In this document: positions 1 to 13,581 of the stretch, in pieces
Position numbering within the stretch: position 1 is the stretch's first letter
Layout: every line of letters begins with the position of its first letter
Source: Vibrio ishigakensis
GTDB lineage: Bacteria > Pseudomonadota > Gammaproteobacteria > Enterobacterales > Vibrionaceae
Assembly: GCF_024347675.1 (NCBI RefSeq)
Contig: NZ_AP024881.1
Span: forward strand, 2,905,693-2,969,692
DNA: 64,000 nucleotides
Direction of reading: 5' to 3'
The notes under the pieces: model-generated
The model's database searches: none
Seen by the model: only the letters and a program-made list of their open reading frames with translations
Told to the model about the DNA's origin: nothing
Translations under genes and position numbers: made by a program

Positions 1-133
1 CAACCGCATGACCCAATCCACCACAGCCAATCACTAGTACTTTGGCGTTCCTTAAAGCCAATTGCCCTACTTCACCAAACTCAGGAAGCATTATCTGACG
101 CTGATAACGCATGAATTCTTGGTCAGTTAACAT
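1..133 (-). CDS. thiF: ThiF-like adenylyltransferase, partial (runs off left edge)
   Basis: The minus strand opens with [20 protein letters not shown] and a nucleotide-binding strand [10 protein letters not shown] at about residues 31-40, the N-terminus typical of the ThiF/MoeB/HesA E1-like family. In this family ThiF adenylates the C-terminus of the sulfur carrier ThiS for thiazole synthesis. Only about 44 codons are visible. The start codon lies 7 nt inside the end of thiE, so the two are translationally coupled in one thiamine operon. MoeB is an alternative by sequence alone; the thiE neighbour favours ThiF. Confidence 0.85.
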   Translation of the reverse strand, partial: MLTDQEFMRYQRQIMLPEFGEVGQLALRNAKVLVIGCGGLGHAV

Positions 134-1266
134 GTAGCAACCTCAGGCTTAAACATAGTCTGAAATTGCTGAACGGCTTTATTTCTATCATCGGCTTGAG
201 TAACTGCCCTTACTACAGCAACACTGTCTACACCCGTTTTGATAACTCTAGGTGCACGCTGATCGTCAATACCACCGATGGCAACTGTCGGAAGTGAGAT
301 GCCATGAGCCCGCTCTATTGAGTCAATCACACTCTGATAGAAACCTAACTTGGTCAGCCCCTGAGGCGATGAAGGCATATCTTTAGTAGGCGTCGGGAAA
401 ATATGTCCTAGTGCAAGGTAGGATGGCTTGTACTGTAGGGCATTCAGGATCTCGTAATAGCCATGGGTCGAGATACCCAAGCCTATATTGCTCTCAAGCA
501 ATGCCGAACTGGACAAGCTTTGCAGATCTTCTTGTCCAAGGTGAATACAAGCAGCGTCTGAATCTAGTGCTGTCTGCCAGTAGTCGTTGATCACGACATC
601 AACGTTATGCGCTTTACCCAGTTCAACCGCTCTTTGAATATCAGCTTCTACCTCTACAGGTTGCTTGTCTTTGATTCGAAGCTGAACGATATCAAGGTCT
701 AGTTTCACCAACTCTTCGATCAGCTCTATTGAGTCAACCACAGGGTAAAGCCTGCTACATTTAGAAGCTTTTCTAGTTACCACAGGGGATTTAATCGTTG
801 TAGCTAGCTTAGGAAAATGATCGATATGGTTTGGCCAGGTTTCACATGAAACACTTCCTAGTGCTCTAGCAAGCAAAAAAGCATCCTCAACCAGATACTC
901 CAACGCTAGTGCCCCTATGATGCGTCCTAGCAAAGTTTCGCTAGTACTAGAGCTGAATCCCTCACCTGCCCAATCAGCGCTGATTATAGCGCCTTCAGGA
1001 GTTGTCAGTGTATCTATATGGGAAGTAAATAATAGTGTCCATACTTCACCAGAAGTTAACTTAGCGAGTTTGTATTCGGCCTGGGATAAGGCAGAAATTG
1101 AGTAGTTAATCTGACCGCAACGAAACACGATATCGGCTTCGTCAGTCAGTTTAAGATTGATATTTAGTGCGGTAAAACCGGCTTTTTGGGCAGTATCAGA
1201 TACTGATACTAGTTCGGACTCTAAGCCCTTGTACGCATTAGGTACTGAAATGAATAGTGGTTCCAT
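127..1266 (-). CDS. thiE: Thiamine phosphate synthase with unusual N-terminal extension
   Basis: ThiE joins HMP pyrophosphate to thiazole phosphate to form thiamine phosphate in the cytoplasm. Residues ~172-379 form the usual TIM-barrel enzyme: QLRIKDK (195-201), HLGQEDL (242-248), the phosphate loop PTPTK (291-295) and AIGGID (329-334). The protein is 379 aa, while the enzyme alone is usually ~210 aa. The first ~165 residues are not ThiE. Around residues 99-140 ([20 protein letters not shown], then [16 protein letters not shown]) they faintly resemble the C-terminal part of ThiD-type HMP kinases (GTGC...AIAA.LA....EDA..lA), but the GTGC motif is lost. I infer a degenerate ThiD-like domain. 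The start has an AGGA Shine-Dalgarno 7 nt upstream and lies behind a TPP riboswitch. No thiC lies between riboswitch and gene. Confidence 0.9.
   Translation of the reverse strand: MEPLFISVPNAYKGLESELVSVSDTAQKAGFTALNINLKLTDEADIVFRCGQINYSISALSQAEYKLAKLTSGEVWTLLFTSHIDTLTTPEGAIISADWAGEGFSSSTSETLLGRIIGALALEYLVEDAFLLARALGSVSCETWPNHIDHFPKLATTIKSPVVTRKASKCSRLYPVVDSIELIEELVKLDLDIVQLRIKDKQPVEVEADIQRAVELGKAHNVDVVINDYWQTALDSDAACIHLGQEDLQSLSSSALLESNIGLGISTHGYYEILNALQYKPSYLALGHIFPTPTKDMPSSPQGLTKLGFYQSVIDSIERAHGISLPTVAIGGIDDQRAPRVIKTGVDSVAVVRAVTQADDRNKAVQQFQTMFKPEVATC
838..853. other. parS-like 16-mer inside thiE
   Basis: The sequence GGTTTCACATGAAACA matches the canonical bacterial parS palindrome TGTTTCACGTGAAACA at 14 of 16 positions. 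The mismatches are the first base and one base of the central CACGTG. It lies within the thiE coding region about 56 kb from oriC, and this window also carries parA and parB. The central mismatch may weaken ParB binding, so function is uncertain. Confidence 0.4.
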
Positions 1267-1270
1267 CGCT

Positions 1271-1303
1271 CTATCCTGTTAACAAAACTGGCTTGTCGGA
1301 TAG
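1271..1303 (-). promoter_or_regulatory. Shine-Dalgarno-sequestering hairpin of the thiE riboswitch
   Basis: On the minus strand CTATCC (1303-1298) can pair with GGATAG (1276-1271), which contains the thiE Shine-Dalgarno AGGA (1277-1274). This would close the ribosome site when TPP is bound. The CTATCC arm overlaps an 11-nt segment (1300-1290) that is perfectly complementary to the 5' edge of the aptamer (1451-1441), so the two pairings exclude each other. Confidence 0.6.
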
Positions 1304-1344
1304 ATTGATGACCCTAACTCATTGGTGCTAGGTAGTATGAAGTG

Positions 1345-1452
1345 ATCATCAACTTGTTTCCTTCGCAGGTATTATCCTGGAGCAGGTTCTACGGATTCCG
1401 CAACGCGGTCTCAGCGTCAGTATCTTTGATACCTCAGCACTCCGACAAGCCG
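1345..1452 (-). promoter_or_regulatory. TPP riboswitch (THI element) upstream of thiE
   Basis: Read on the minus strand the region carries the THI-box hallmarks in order: GGAGTGC, GCTGAGAC, a variable helix, GTAGAACCTGC, GGATAATACCTGCGAAGGAA, closed by a short P1 helix CTTGT/ACAAG (1449-1445 with 1357-1353). Such aptamers bind thiamine pyrophosphate and repress thiamine genes. There is no obvious intrinsic terminator before thiE. The downstream pairings instead point to control of translation initiation. Confidence 0.93.
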
Positions 1453-1493
1453 TAAAATTATACAAGATATAGGTTAATGACTGAACGCTTTAT

Positions 1494-1877
1494 TTAGTTT
1501 TTAAGAAACATTTGAAAGGCAATCAAACAAGCAGAAATACTCAGAGTCACGTTCAATGCGATATTCAGACCAGCCTTCCAATATGCACCCTGCTGGAACA
1601 TCAGCACGTTATCCATAGAGAAAGTAGAGAAGGTAGTCAAAGCACCAAGAAAGCCAAGACCAATAATCTGACGCCACGGGTCAGTCACTATTACTTCATT
1701 CTCAAACAGGGCAACCAACATACCCATGATAAAAGAACCCACCACGTTTACAGTGAGGGTACCGTATGGGAATCCCCTACCAAGCAATACCACGCACAGC
1801 TCTGAGATTAAATAACGAGAACAAGCACCTAGTGCGCCCCCAATTGCAATAAAACCAAGTGTTGCAAACTGCCCCAT
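1494..1877 (-). CDS. crcB: Fluoride ion channel CrcB/Fluc
   Basis: A 127-residue, very hydrophobic protein with four predicted membrane helices, the normal size for a Fluc/CrcB subunit. These act as dual-topology dimers in the inner membrane to expel fluoride. Family signatures visible are GGALGACSRY (13-22), the conserved Asn in TVNVVGSF (42-49) and the TTFSTFS phenylalanine-box motif (81-87). It stands alone between the thiamine operon and tRNA-Ser. I looked upstream for a fluoride (crcB-motif) riboswitch and saw none. Confidence 0.93.
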   Translation of the reverse strand: MGQFATLGFIAIGGALGACSRYLISELCVVLLGRGFPYGTLTVNVVGSFIMGMLVALFENEVIVTDPWRQIIGLGFLGALTTFSTFSMDNVLMFQQGAYWKAGLNIALNVTLSISACLIAFQMFLKN

Positions 1878-2066
1878 CGTTCACTCCAATAGAAAGTTTT
1901 TAAAAAGTTACAGGAGTCACTTTTAAAGCAAAATTGTGACCTTGATCAATATGATAGCAAACATATGCATCTGACTTCCTGCAAAAGTTTAGATTGCAGA
2001 AAATGAAATCGAAATGGGAAATAGAAGAAAAAGAGGAATGGATATATTTCTGGATCAACAAATAGC

Positions 2067-2095
2067 AAAAAGCCCAATCTTTCGGTTGGGCTTTT
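2067..2095 (-). terminator. Intrinsic terminator after tRNA-Ser
   Basis: The minus strand reads AAAGCCCAA, an 8-nt loop, TTGGGCTTT and then a T run. It lies just downstream of the tRNA-Ser gene and is the first convincing GC-rich terminator after the rRNA operon, so it may end the whole rrn-tRNA transcript. Confidence 0.8.
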
Positions 2096-2102
2096 CGAAT
2101 AG

Positions 2103-2193
2103 TGGCGGAGAGATAGGGATTTGAACCCTAGAACCGCTATTAACGGTTGCCGGTTTTCAAGACCGGTGCTTTCGACCACTCAGCCATCTCTCC
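2103..2193 (-). tRNA. tRNA-Ser(UGA)
   Basis: A 91-nt class II tRNA with long variable arm. It starts GGAGAGATGG, has the anticodon loop CTTGAAA (anticodon UGA), a T-arm GGTTCAAATCC and an encoded CCA end. It begins 82 nt after the end of 5S rRNA on the same strand. Between them lies only an AT-rich hairpin, so co-transcription with the rRNA operon is likely. Confidence 0.96.
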
Positions 2194-2275
2194 ACAAATT
2201 GTTACTAAAATCAGTCTTATTTATGTGCTGCTTTTAGTTTTGCTTTCAGTTTTTTAAAACTGAAAACGTAAACAA

Positions 2276-2392
2276 AGCCTGGCGATGTCCTACTCTCACA
2301 TGGGGAAGCCCCACACTACCATCGGCGCTATTGCGTTTCACTTCTGAGTTCGGCATGGAATCAGGTGGGTCCACAACGCTATGGTCGCCAAG
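2276..2392 (-). rRNA. rrf: 5S ribosomal RNA
   Basis: About 117 nt. Read on the minus strand it begins TTGGCGACCATAGCG, contains CCATGCCGAACTCAGAAGTG and ends GGACATCGCCAGGC, with the two ends pairing as in all 5S rRNAs. It is the third rRNA of the operon. Ends are estimated to within a few bases. Confidence 0.96.
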
Positions 2393-2483
2393 CAAATTCT
2401 TAAAATTCGGAAAGCTATCTAAAAGTTCTTCACACAATCAACGTTCTATCTTCGAGTCCAACTCAAAACCTCTTAGGTGTTGT

Positions 2484-5373
<2,890 letters not shown>

Positions 5374-5609
5374 ATACAACCCAAAGAAGTTTCTTTAAGT
5401 TGATGAATCAAATCACCAAAGTTGTCTGCAATTATTTAAACATGATGCAGACTCGATTTTGCCGGACTCAAATAATTTCTTTTGCTTTCTAAAAGCGAAA
5501 ACAAAAGCCAAGAACACTTGATTGTGTGTTGGTACCTAATCTAAAGATTAGGATTTGAGAACTTTTAATTGAATATTGTTAATCAAACAATATTCGTCAG
5601 CTTTCCAAA

Positions 5610-5622
5610 TTGTTAAAGAGCA
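5610..5622 (-). promoter_or_regulatory. boxA antitermination site in the 16S-23S spacer
   Basis: The minus strand reads TGCTCTTTAACAA, the rrn boxA consensus bound by NusB/NusE. It lies in the spacer between tRNA-Ala and 23S, where a second boxA normally occurs. The rest of the 5374-5688 spacer holds only processing stems flanking 23S. Confidence 0.85.
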
Positions 5623-5688
5623 TGTTTTCTAGAGCAAATAAGCTTTCGAAACCATTTTTAAGGATTCTTAAGGAAGAACACTTAAAGA

Positions 5689-5764
5689 TGGTGGAGCTAA
5701 GCAGGATCGAACTGCTGACCTCCTGCGTGCAAGGCAGGCGCTCTCCCAGCTGAGCTATAGCCCC
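5689..5764 (-). tRNA. tRNA-Ala(UGC)
   Basis: A 76-nt tRNA in the 16S-23S spacer: 5' GGGGCTATAGCTCAGC, anticodon loop CTTGCAC (UGC), T-arm GTTCGATCC, encoded CCA. The Ile-Ala pair is the standard spacer content of one class of rRNA operons. Confidence 0.98.
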
Positions 5765-5803
5765 ATCGAATATCATGTCGAACCAACTCTCTTGGGTAAG
5801 AAT

Positions 5804-5880
5804 TGGTGGGTCTGAGTGGACTTGAACCACCGACCTCCCGCTTATCAGGCGAGCGCTCTAACCAGCTGAGCTACAGACCC
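5804..5880 (-). tRNA. tRNA-Ile(GAU)
   Basis: A 77-nt tRNA: 5' GGGTCTGTAGCTCAGC, anticodon loop CTGATAA (GAU), T-arm GTTCAAGTCC, encoded CCA. It lies immediately downstream of 16S and 39 nt ahead of tRNA-Ala on the minus strand. Confidence 0.98.
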
Positions 5881-5910
5881 AACATGAAACTCTTAACTTA
5901 TAAACCGTAT

Positions 5911-5941
5911 CAATCTGTGTGGACACTCATCGTGAATAATC
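5911..5941 (-). other. 3' arm of the pre-16S RNase III processing stem
   Basis: This trailer segment is complementary to the leader segment at 7656-7686 over about 31 nt with a few mismatches or G-U pairs. The two arms bring the ends of 16S together for RNase III cleavage, as in E. coli rrn operons. Confidence 0.85.
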
Positions 5942-5947
5942 ATCGTA

Positions 5948-7500
<1,553 letters not shown>

Positions 7501-7655
7501 AAGTTTTGTTGTTCCGAAGAACGGCTCAATGAATACTGACTTCAAAATCACTAAGTAATTTTAAAGCTATTATCGTTCCAACAGAACGATAATGAATTGA
7601 CTGTGCCAAGTCTTTCGACTCGTTTGGTCACTCAGTTCATTGATAAATCTTTTTG

Positions 7656-7686
7656 GATTATCATCAACGAGTGCCCACACAGATTG
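7656..7686 (-). other. 5' arm of the pre-16S RNase III processing stem
   Basis: Complementary to the trailer arm at 5911-5941. Both contain CAATCTGTGTGG in the paired orientation, and the pairing extends beyond into AAACC/GGTTT. Confidence 0.85.
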
Positions 7687-7697
7687 ATAGGTTTAAA

Positions 7698-7710
7698 TTG
7701 TTAAAGAGCT
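7698..7710 (-). promoter_or_regulatory. boxA antitermination site in the rrn leader
   Basis: The minus strand reads AGCTCTTTAACAA, one base from the spacer boxA at 5610-5622. It lies about 180 nt downstream of the predicted transcription start. Confidence 0.85.
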
Positions 7711-7895
7711 TGCTTTTTCGAGGCTTACCTCTCAAAGCGGACGGCCATTCTAGCGATTTGAATCTCAGTGTCAAACACTTTTTTGCTTTTTATTTTGAGA
7801 AGTCTTTTCTCATCAAGTTGAAGCAAATGATTCAAGGCTTTTGGCCTCTGACCACCACTGAAGCGTTGTGCGCTCTGCCGTGTCAGTGAGGCGGC

Positions 7896-7923
7896 ATTAT
7901 AGAGACTTCCGTCACACTGGCAA
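7896..7923 (-). promoter_or_regulatory. rRNA operon sigma70 promoter
   Basis: On the minus strand -35 TTGCCA (7923-7918) and -10 TATAAT (7901-7896) are 16 bp apart, the usual rrn P1 spacing. A GC-rich GCCGCC discriminator follows, consistent with ppGpp/DksA control, and an A/T-tract UP-like element lies upstream. This is the only strong promoter seen, so a separate P2 is not obvious. Confidence 0.85.
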
Positions 7924-8035
7924 GCGTTTTTTGCTAGTATTTTTAAACTTTCTTATCGTATGTCTGTTTTTTGCTCGAAACGGCCATTTTTGCGGAATTA
8001 TTGAGCATTTTAGCCCCCAAATAGGTAGATAAACT

Positions 8036-8584
8036 ATGAGTTCTTTACGTAGCTATAAAGGTATTGCCCCTACAATTGCAGAGAATGTCTATATAGACGA
8101 TTCAGCTGTGGTGGTTGGAGACATCACAATTGGTAAGGATTCCAGCATCTGGCCACAGGTAGCTGCACGTGGTGACGTTAACCACATTATTATTGGTGAA
8201 CGTAGTAACGTCCAAGATGGCTCGGTACTGCACGTTACTCACAAAAATGCGGCTAACCCCGAAGGCTACCCTCTTATTATTGGCGATGAAGTGACTGTAG
8301 GTCATAAGGTAATGCTACATGGCTGCACTATTAAGAACCGCGTTCTTATCGGCATGAGCACCACTATATTAGATGGTGCAATAGTAGAAGATGACGTTTT
8401 TATAGGTGCCGGTAGTCTGGTACCACCAGGTAAGGTGCTAGAGAGTGGCTACCTTTACCTCGGCAACCCTGTAAAAAAAGCACGTCCACTAAAAGAAGCG
8501 GAACGTGCTTTTTTGAAGAAATCTGCTGATAACTATGTAAACAACAAGAATGACTACATAAATGAGGTAAAAGACCTTAACTGA
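8036..8584 (+). CDS. yrdA: Gamma-carbonic-anhydrase-like hexapeptide protein YrdA
   Basis: A 182-aa left-handed beta-helix protein of the gamma-carbonic anhydrase (CaiE/PaaY) family. Hexapeptide repeats run from about residue 10 to 145 and the metal-binding histidines are visible as H66 (SVLHVTH), H90 and H95 (VGHKVMLHGC). A carbonic anhydrase activity is plausible but unproven for this subfamily. It faces yrdB tail to tail with an 8-nt overlap, the same gene pair as in E. coli. Confidence 0.93.
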   Translation: MSSLRSYKGIAPTIAENVYIDDSAVVVGDITIGKDSSIWPQVAARGDVNHIIIGERSNVQDGSVLHVTHKNAANPEGYPLIIGDEVTVGHKVMLHGCTIKNRVLIGMSTTILDGAIVEDDVFIGAGSLVPPGKVLESGYLYLGNPVKKARPLKEAERAFLKKSADNYVNNKNDYINEVKDLN

Positions 8585-8840
8585 TCTCTATCTGACCTGA
8601 GGCGTTAAACTCTTCCGCCTCTATTAGCTCCTCAGCTAAGTCCTCTAGATCGAAGCGGAACTCAGAAAACACCTTGAGCGCCGCTTTTTCTTGTTCAATC
8701 TTGAGCTGAGAAAGTTGCTCTAGATAACTCACCGCTACTCGACACTCGATTAGTTGCCCCTGTTGCTGTGCAGTGAAGACAACCACCTTATCAGTATCAG
8801 ACCAGACAGCTTGATCAGTGAAGATGATAGATTGGTTCAT
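8577..8840 (-). CDS. yrdB: DUF1488 family protein YrdB
   Basis: An 87-aa acidic protein of the DUF1488/YrdB family, of unknown function. The N-terminal half (SIIFTDQAVWSDTDKVVVFT) matches the family opening. It is the last gene of tsaC-hemF-aroE-yrdB, and its ATG overlaps the aroE stop (TAATG), implying coupling. Confidence 0.85.
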   Translation of the reverse strand: MNQSIIFTDQAVWSDTDKVVVFTAQQQGQLIECRVAVSYLEQLSQLKIEQEKAALKVFSEFRFDLEDLAEELIEAEEFNASGQIEIS

Positions 8841-9673
8841 TACATTCCCTCTAGATTCTTTCTAAGCTCGCGAAGAACTTGTTTAGCTCCCGGTCTAATG
8901 CCACGCCACAACATAAAGCTCTCCGCTGCCTGCCCCACCAGCATACCCAGTCCGTCATAGGCTTTAACTACGCCCTGCTCTAGTGCCCAGCTATTAAATA
9001 GTGTTTTACCGGCACCATAGATCATGTCGTAGCTAATAGTAGTAGAGGAGAAGATAGTTGCAGAAACCTGAGGCAAGCCTCCAGTGAGTCCAGCAGACGT
9101 AGAGTTGATAACCACATCAAAGCTTTGCTCTACTTCTTCAAGTGGCTGAGCAGAGATATTGCCGTAATCTTGGAACTGTTCTGCCAATGCTTGCGCTTTA
9201 GAGAAAGTACGGTTAGCAATCACCACCTGCTTCGGGTTCTGATCTAATAGCGGCTTGAGTACACCTCGCACTGCACCACCAGCCCCCAGAATAAGGATAC
9301 GCGCTCCTTCAAGCATTACGTTGTATTGCAGTAAGTCTTGGACTAGGCCCTCACCATCTGTGTTATCACCTATGATCTCGCCATCGTCTAACTTTTTAAG
9401 GGTATTCACCGCACCAGCTAGTTTTGCTCGCTCAGTCAATCGATCTGCAAACTCATAGGCATCATGCTTAAAAGGCGCAGTAACATTGCAACCCTTACCA
9501 CCCTCAGAAAAGAACAGCTCAGCAGCCTGTTTAAACTCATCCTGCTCGGGCTCTTTAGCCGTGTATTGCAAGTTCTGATTGGTTTGCCTAGCAAACAGAG
9601 TATGGATAAATGGTGATTTGCTCTGCTGGATAGGATTACCAAATACGGCATACTGGTCGACACTAGCGTTCAT
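8840..9673 (-). CDS. aroE: Shikimate dehydrogenase (NADP+)
   Basis: 277 aa, normal for AroE, which reduces 3-dehydroshikimate to shikimate in aromatic amino-acid synthesis. Substrate-site residues are seen in [12 protein letters not shown] (13-24), catalytic Lys in [15 protein letters not shown] (K69), N90/T91 and D106 (NTDGEGL). The NADP loop is GAGGAVRG (130-137). It follows hemF by 66 nt and overlaps yrdB by 1 nt. Confidence 0.97.
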   Translation of the reverse strand: MNASVDQYAVFGNPIQQSKSPFIHTLFARQTNQNLQYTAKEPEQDEFKQAAELFFSEGGKGCNVTAPFKHDAYEFADRLTERAKLAGAVNTLKKLDDGEIIGDNTDGEGLVQDLLQYNVMLEGARILILGAGGAVRGVLKPLLDQNPKQVVIANRTFSKAQALAEQFQDYGNISAQPLEEVEQSFDVVINSTSAGLTGGLPQVSATIFSSTTISYDMIYGAGKTLFNSWALEQGVVKAYDGLGMLVGQAAESFMLWRGIRPGAKQVLRELRKNLEGM

Positions 9674-9739
9674 TTAACTACCTACTACTAAAATATTCCT
9701 TTTCCTCAACCTAACACCGGAAGAGGCGTTATCAAAGCC

Positions 9740-11205
<1,466 letters not shown>

Positions 11206-11301
11206 TATTTCCTTGGTCCTAAAGCAGACTTCTGTTGCAAATAGTTTACAAATTCTTTTCGTAACTTCTAATCATTTCCTTTTAATTCGACTAAATAGCT
11301 G

Positions 11302-11339
11302 ACGCAAACGTTTTCCTAGACAAAAAATAGCCGTATAAT
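11302..11339 (+). promoter_or_regulatory. purE promoter with PurR-like operator
   Basis: ACGCAAACGTTTTCCT (11302-11317) matches the PurR box ACGCAAACGTTTGCGT at 14 of 16 positions. A -10 TATAAT lies at 11334-11339, and a weak -35 (TTTTCC, 11311-11316, 17-bp spacer) sits inside the operator. This is the classic layout for purine repression of purEK. The first gene starts 50 nt further on. Confidence 0.8.
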
Positions 11340-11389
11340 GCGCGCAAAATTGATATTCCACGCTCAAACAGTCAAATCAGGAGTCTTAC

Positions 11390-11875
11390 ATGCAAGTCGG
11401 TATTATCATGGGTTCTAAGTCAGATTGGCCAACGATGAAACTCGCTGCAGAAATGCTTGATCAGTTCGGTGTTAGCTACGAAACCAAGGTAGTTTCAGCT
11501 CACCGTACACCTCAACTACTCGCGGATTATTCTAACAGTGCCAAAGATCGTGGTATCAAGGTGATCATCGCTGGTGCTGGCGGTGCAGCTCACCTTCCGG
11601 GTATGTGTGCAGCTTTTACTAGCCTGCCAGTTCTTGGTGTTCCAGTTCAGTCTCGTGCACTTAAAGGCATGGACTCACTACTGTCTATCGTGCAAATGCC
11701 TAAAGGCATCGCGGTGGGTACGCTAGCTATCGGTGAAGCCGGCGCTGCGAACGCAGGTATCCTAGCTGCTCAAATCATCGGTACTCATGTTCCTGAGGTG
11801 ATGGAAAAGGTTGAAGCCTTCCGCAAGGAACAAACCGATACCGTTCTAGCAAATCCAAACCCAGCTGAGGACTAA
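11390..11875 (+). CDS. purE: N5-carboxyaminoimidazole ribonucleotide mutase
   Basis: 161 aa, class I PurE, which moves the carboxyl group of N5-CAIR to give CAIR in purine synthesis. Signatures: GSKSDWPTM (8-16), SAHRTPQLL (40-48) and [11 protein letters not shown] (62-72). A clear AGGAG Shine-Dalgarno precedes the ATG. purK follows after 4 nt. Confidence 0.97.
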   Translation: MQVGIIMGSKSDWPTMKLAAEMLDQFGVSYETKVVSAHRTPQLLADYSNSAKDRGIKVIIAGAGGAAHLPGMCAAFTSLPVLGVPVQSRALKGMDSLLSIVQMPKGIAVGTLAIGEAGAANAGILAAQIIGTHVPEVMEKVEAFRKEQTDTVLANPNPAED

Positions 11876-11879
11876 TACG

Positions 11880-12992
11880 ATGCAGGTTCTGGTTCTAGGT
11901 GCGGGCCAACTGGCTCGCATGATGGCTCTAGCCTCTGCGCCTCTTAACATCAAGACGCTAGCCTTTGATGTTAACAGTGAAGCGATTGTTGAGCCGATCA
12001 CTCAGACTAAGCTTGGACAAGGTCTAGACGTGGCTATCGAGCAGGCTGATGTGATCACCGCCGAGTTTGAGCATGTACCACACCCGGTTCTCGATGCATG
12101 TCAGGCAAGTGGAAAGCTATTCCCTAGTGCAGAAGCCATCAAAACTGGTGGTGACCGTCGCATTGAGAAAGCCCTGCTAGATAAAGCCGAGGTTGCCAAT
12201 GCCAAATACGCACTGATTCGCACTCGCGAAGACTTTAACTCAGCTATCGACTACGTTGGCCTACCTATGGTGCTTAAGAGCACGCTAGGTGGCTATGACG
12301 GTAAAGGTCAATGGCGTTTGAAGTCTACTGAACAAGTCGAACAGATTTGGGATGAGATGGAAGAGTGCATCAATGCTTCTGAAGCCCAGGCTATCATCGC
12401 CGAAGAGTTTGTCTCTTTTGATCGTGAAGTTTCTCTGGTTGGTGCTCGCAATGCTAAAGGTGACATTGCGGTTTATCCACTAGCCGAAAACGTACATACC
12501 GATGGTGTGCTGAGCCTTTCAACGGCAATCGCTGATGAAGCACTTCAAGCTCAAGCAAAGCAGATGTTTACCGCTGTGGCTGAGTGTCTGGACTATGTTG
12601 GTGTTCTGGCTCTAGAGTTCTTCGATGTGCAAGGTAAGCTAATGGTAAACGAGATTGCGCCTCGCGTTCATAACTCTGGTCACTGGACTCAACAAGGCGC
12701 TGAGACCTGCCAGTTTGAGAACCATATGCGCGCGGTATGCGGTCTACCTTTAGGTAGCACTGAACTTCTACGCCCAACTAGCATGATCAACATCCTAGGT
12801 GAAGATACATTGCCAGAAGCGGTTCTAGAGATGAATCAAGCACATGTGCACTGGTACGGCAAAGAAAAGCGCCCTGGTCGCAAGATGGGCCACATCAACG
12901 TGTGTGGAAAAGATGAAGCAGACCTAACTGTTCAGCTTGAAGCGATTGCTAAGTTACTAGACCCAAAAGCCTACCCGGCTCTAACCAAGTAA
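11880..12992 (+). CDS. purK: N5-carboxyaminoimidazole ribonucleotide synthase
   Basis: 370 aa ATP-grasp enzyme converting AIR, ATP and bicarbonate to N5-CAIR. The N-terminal dinucleotide-type fold begins [11 protein letters not shown], the ATP-grasp central domain contains [14 protein letters not shown], and the metal-binding end reads [14 protein letters not shown]. It forms the purEK operon and ends at a bidirectional terminator facing yrdD. Confidence 0.97.
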   Translation: MQVLVLGAGQLARMMALASAPLNIKTLAFDVNSEAIVEPITQTKLGQGLDVAIEQADVITAEFEHVPHPVLDACQASGKLFPSAEAIKTGGDRRIEKALLDKAEVANAKYALIRTREDFNSAIDYVGLPMVLKSTLGGYDGKGQWRLKSTEQVEQIWDEMEECINASEAQAIIAEEFVSFDREVSLVGARNAKGDIAVYPLAENVHTDGVLSLSTAIADEALQAQAKQMFTAVAECLDYVGVLALEFFDVQGKLMVNEIAPRVHNSGHWTQQGAETCQFENHMRAVCGLPLGSTELLRPTSMINILGEDTLPEAVLEMNQAHVHWYGKEKRPGRKMGHINVCGKDEADLTVQLEAIAKLLDPKAYPALTK

Positions 12993-13011
12993 TTAGCTTT
13001 GATAAAGACTA

Positions 13012-13035
13012 AAAAGGCAGCCTAGGCTGCCTTTT
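13012..13035. terminator. Bidirectional terminator between purK and yrdD
   Basis: A nearly perfect palindrome AAAAGGCAGCC-TA-GGCTGCCTTTT with A and T flanks on both sides, placed between convergent genes. It abuts the yrdD stop codon. Confidence 0.9.
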
Positions 13036-13578
13036 CTATTTCTGAACTGCTTGGCATTTTCGGTCTGCACAGACCAAGCCACTTTTCTTCTTAGTGAGAA
13101 GCTTAAAGCCACACTCCTGACACACCCCTTCTACAGGCTCAGTGTTCAGCGCAAAATCGCATTTAGGGTAGCTATCGCAAGCATGAAATACCTTACCAAA
13201 GCGAGACTTCCTATCTACAAGGTTGCCCGTACTGCAGGCAGGACAAGTAATCTTCTTCTGGGGCTGTTCTTCTTCATCCATGTGCGCAATGTAGTGACAC
13301 TCAGGATAGGATTCACAACCGATAAACATACCATAGCGACCTTGGCGTAATACCAACTCATTACCACATTCAGGACAGGGTACCCCCAAAGCCTTAATAA
13401 CCTGGCCCGATGGCTGATGCAGAGGTTTAATGAAGTCGCAGTCGGGGTAGTTAGCACAACCTAAAAATGCGCCATGTTTACCATGACGCATCTGGAGTTC
13501 ACCACCACATTGGGGACAGTGTTGTTCGAGAGCACTGCCGTGGGACGAGAATAACTGGTTGTCGATTTGACCACTCAT
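13036..13578 (-). CDS. yrdD: Topoisomerase I-type zinc-finger protein YrdD
   Basis: 180 aa made almost entirely of four C4 zinc-ribbon repeats like those at the C-terminus of DNA topoisomerase I: CPQCGG...CANYPDC, CPECGN...CESYPEC, CPACST...CDSYPKC and CQECGF...CADRKC. There is no topoisomerase catalytic domain. It probably binds nucleic acid, but its function is not established. It is the last gene of dprA-smg-yrdD, 3 nt after smg. Confidence 0.9.
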   Translation of the reverse strand: MSGQIDNQLFSSHGSALEQHCPQCGGELQMRHGKHGAFLGCANYPDCDFIKPLHQPSGQVIKALGVPCPECGNELVLRQGRYGMFIGCESYPECHYIAHMDEEEQPQKKITCPACSTGNLVDRKSRFGKVFHACDSYPKCDFALNTEPVEGVCQECGFKLLTKKKSGLVCADRKCQAVQK

Positions 13579-13581
13579 AGC

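Larger units (their letters stand above)
7501..8035 (-). promoter_or_regulatory. rRNA operon leader and promoter region (no protein gene)
   Basis: The 535 nt between 16S and yrdA hold, in transcription order on the minus strand, an AT-rich UP-like element (about 7924-7960), a strong promoter (7896-7923), a GC-rich discriminator, boxA (7698-7710) and the 5' processing arm (7656-7686). ORFs here are not believable genes. The last ~30 nt carry the Shine-Dalgarno of plus-strand yrdA. Confidence 0.85.

Noticed and set aside
1878..2102. Fluoride riboswitch upstream of crcB
   Set aside because: The gap upstream of crcB lacks the conserved crcB-motif sequences; nothing beyond AT-rich DNA was seen.
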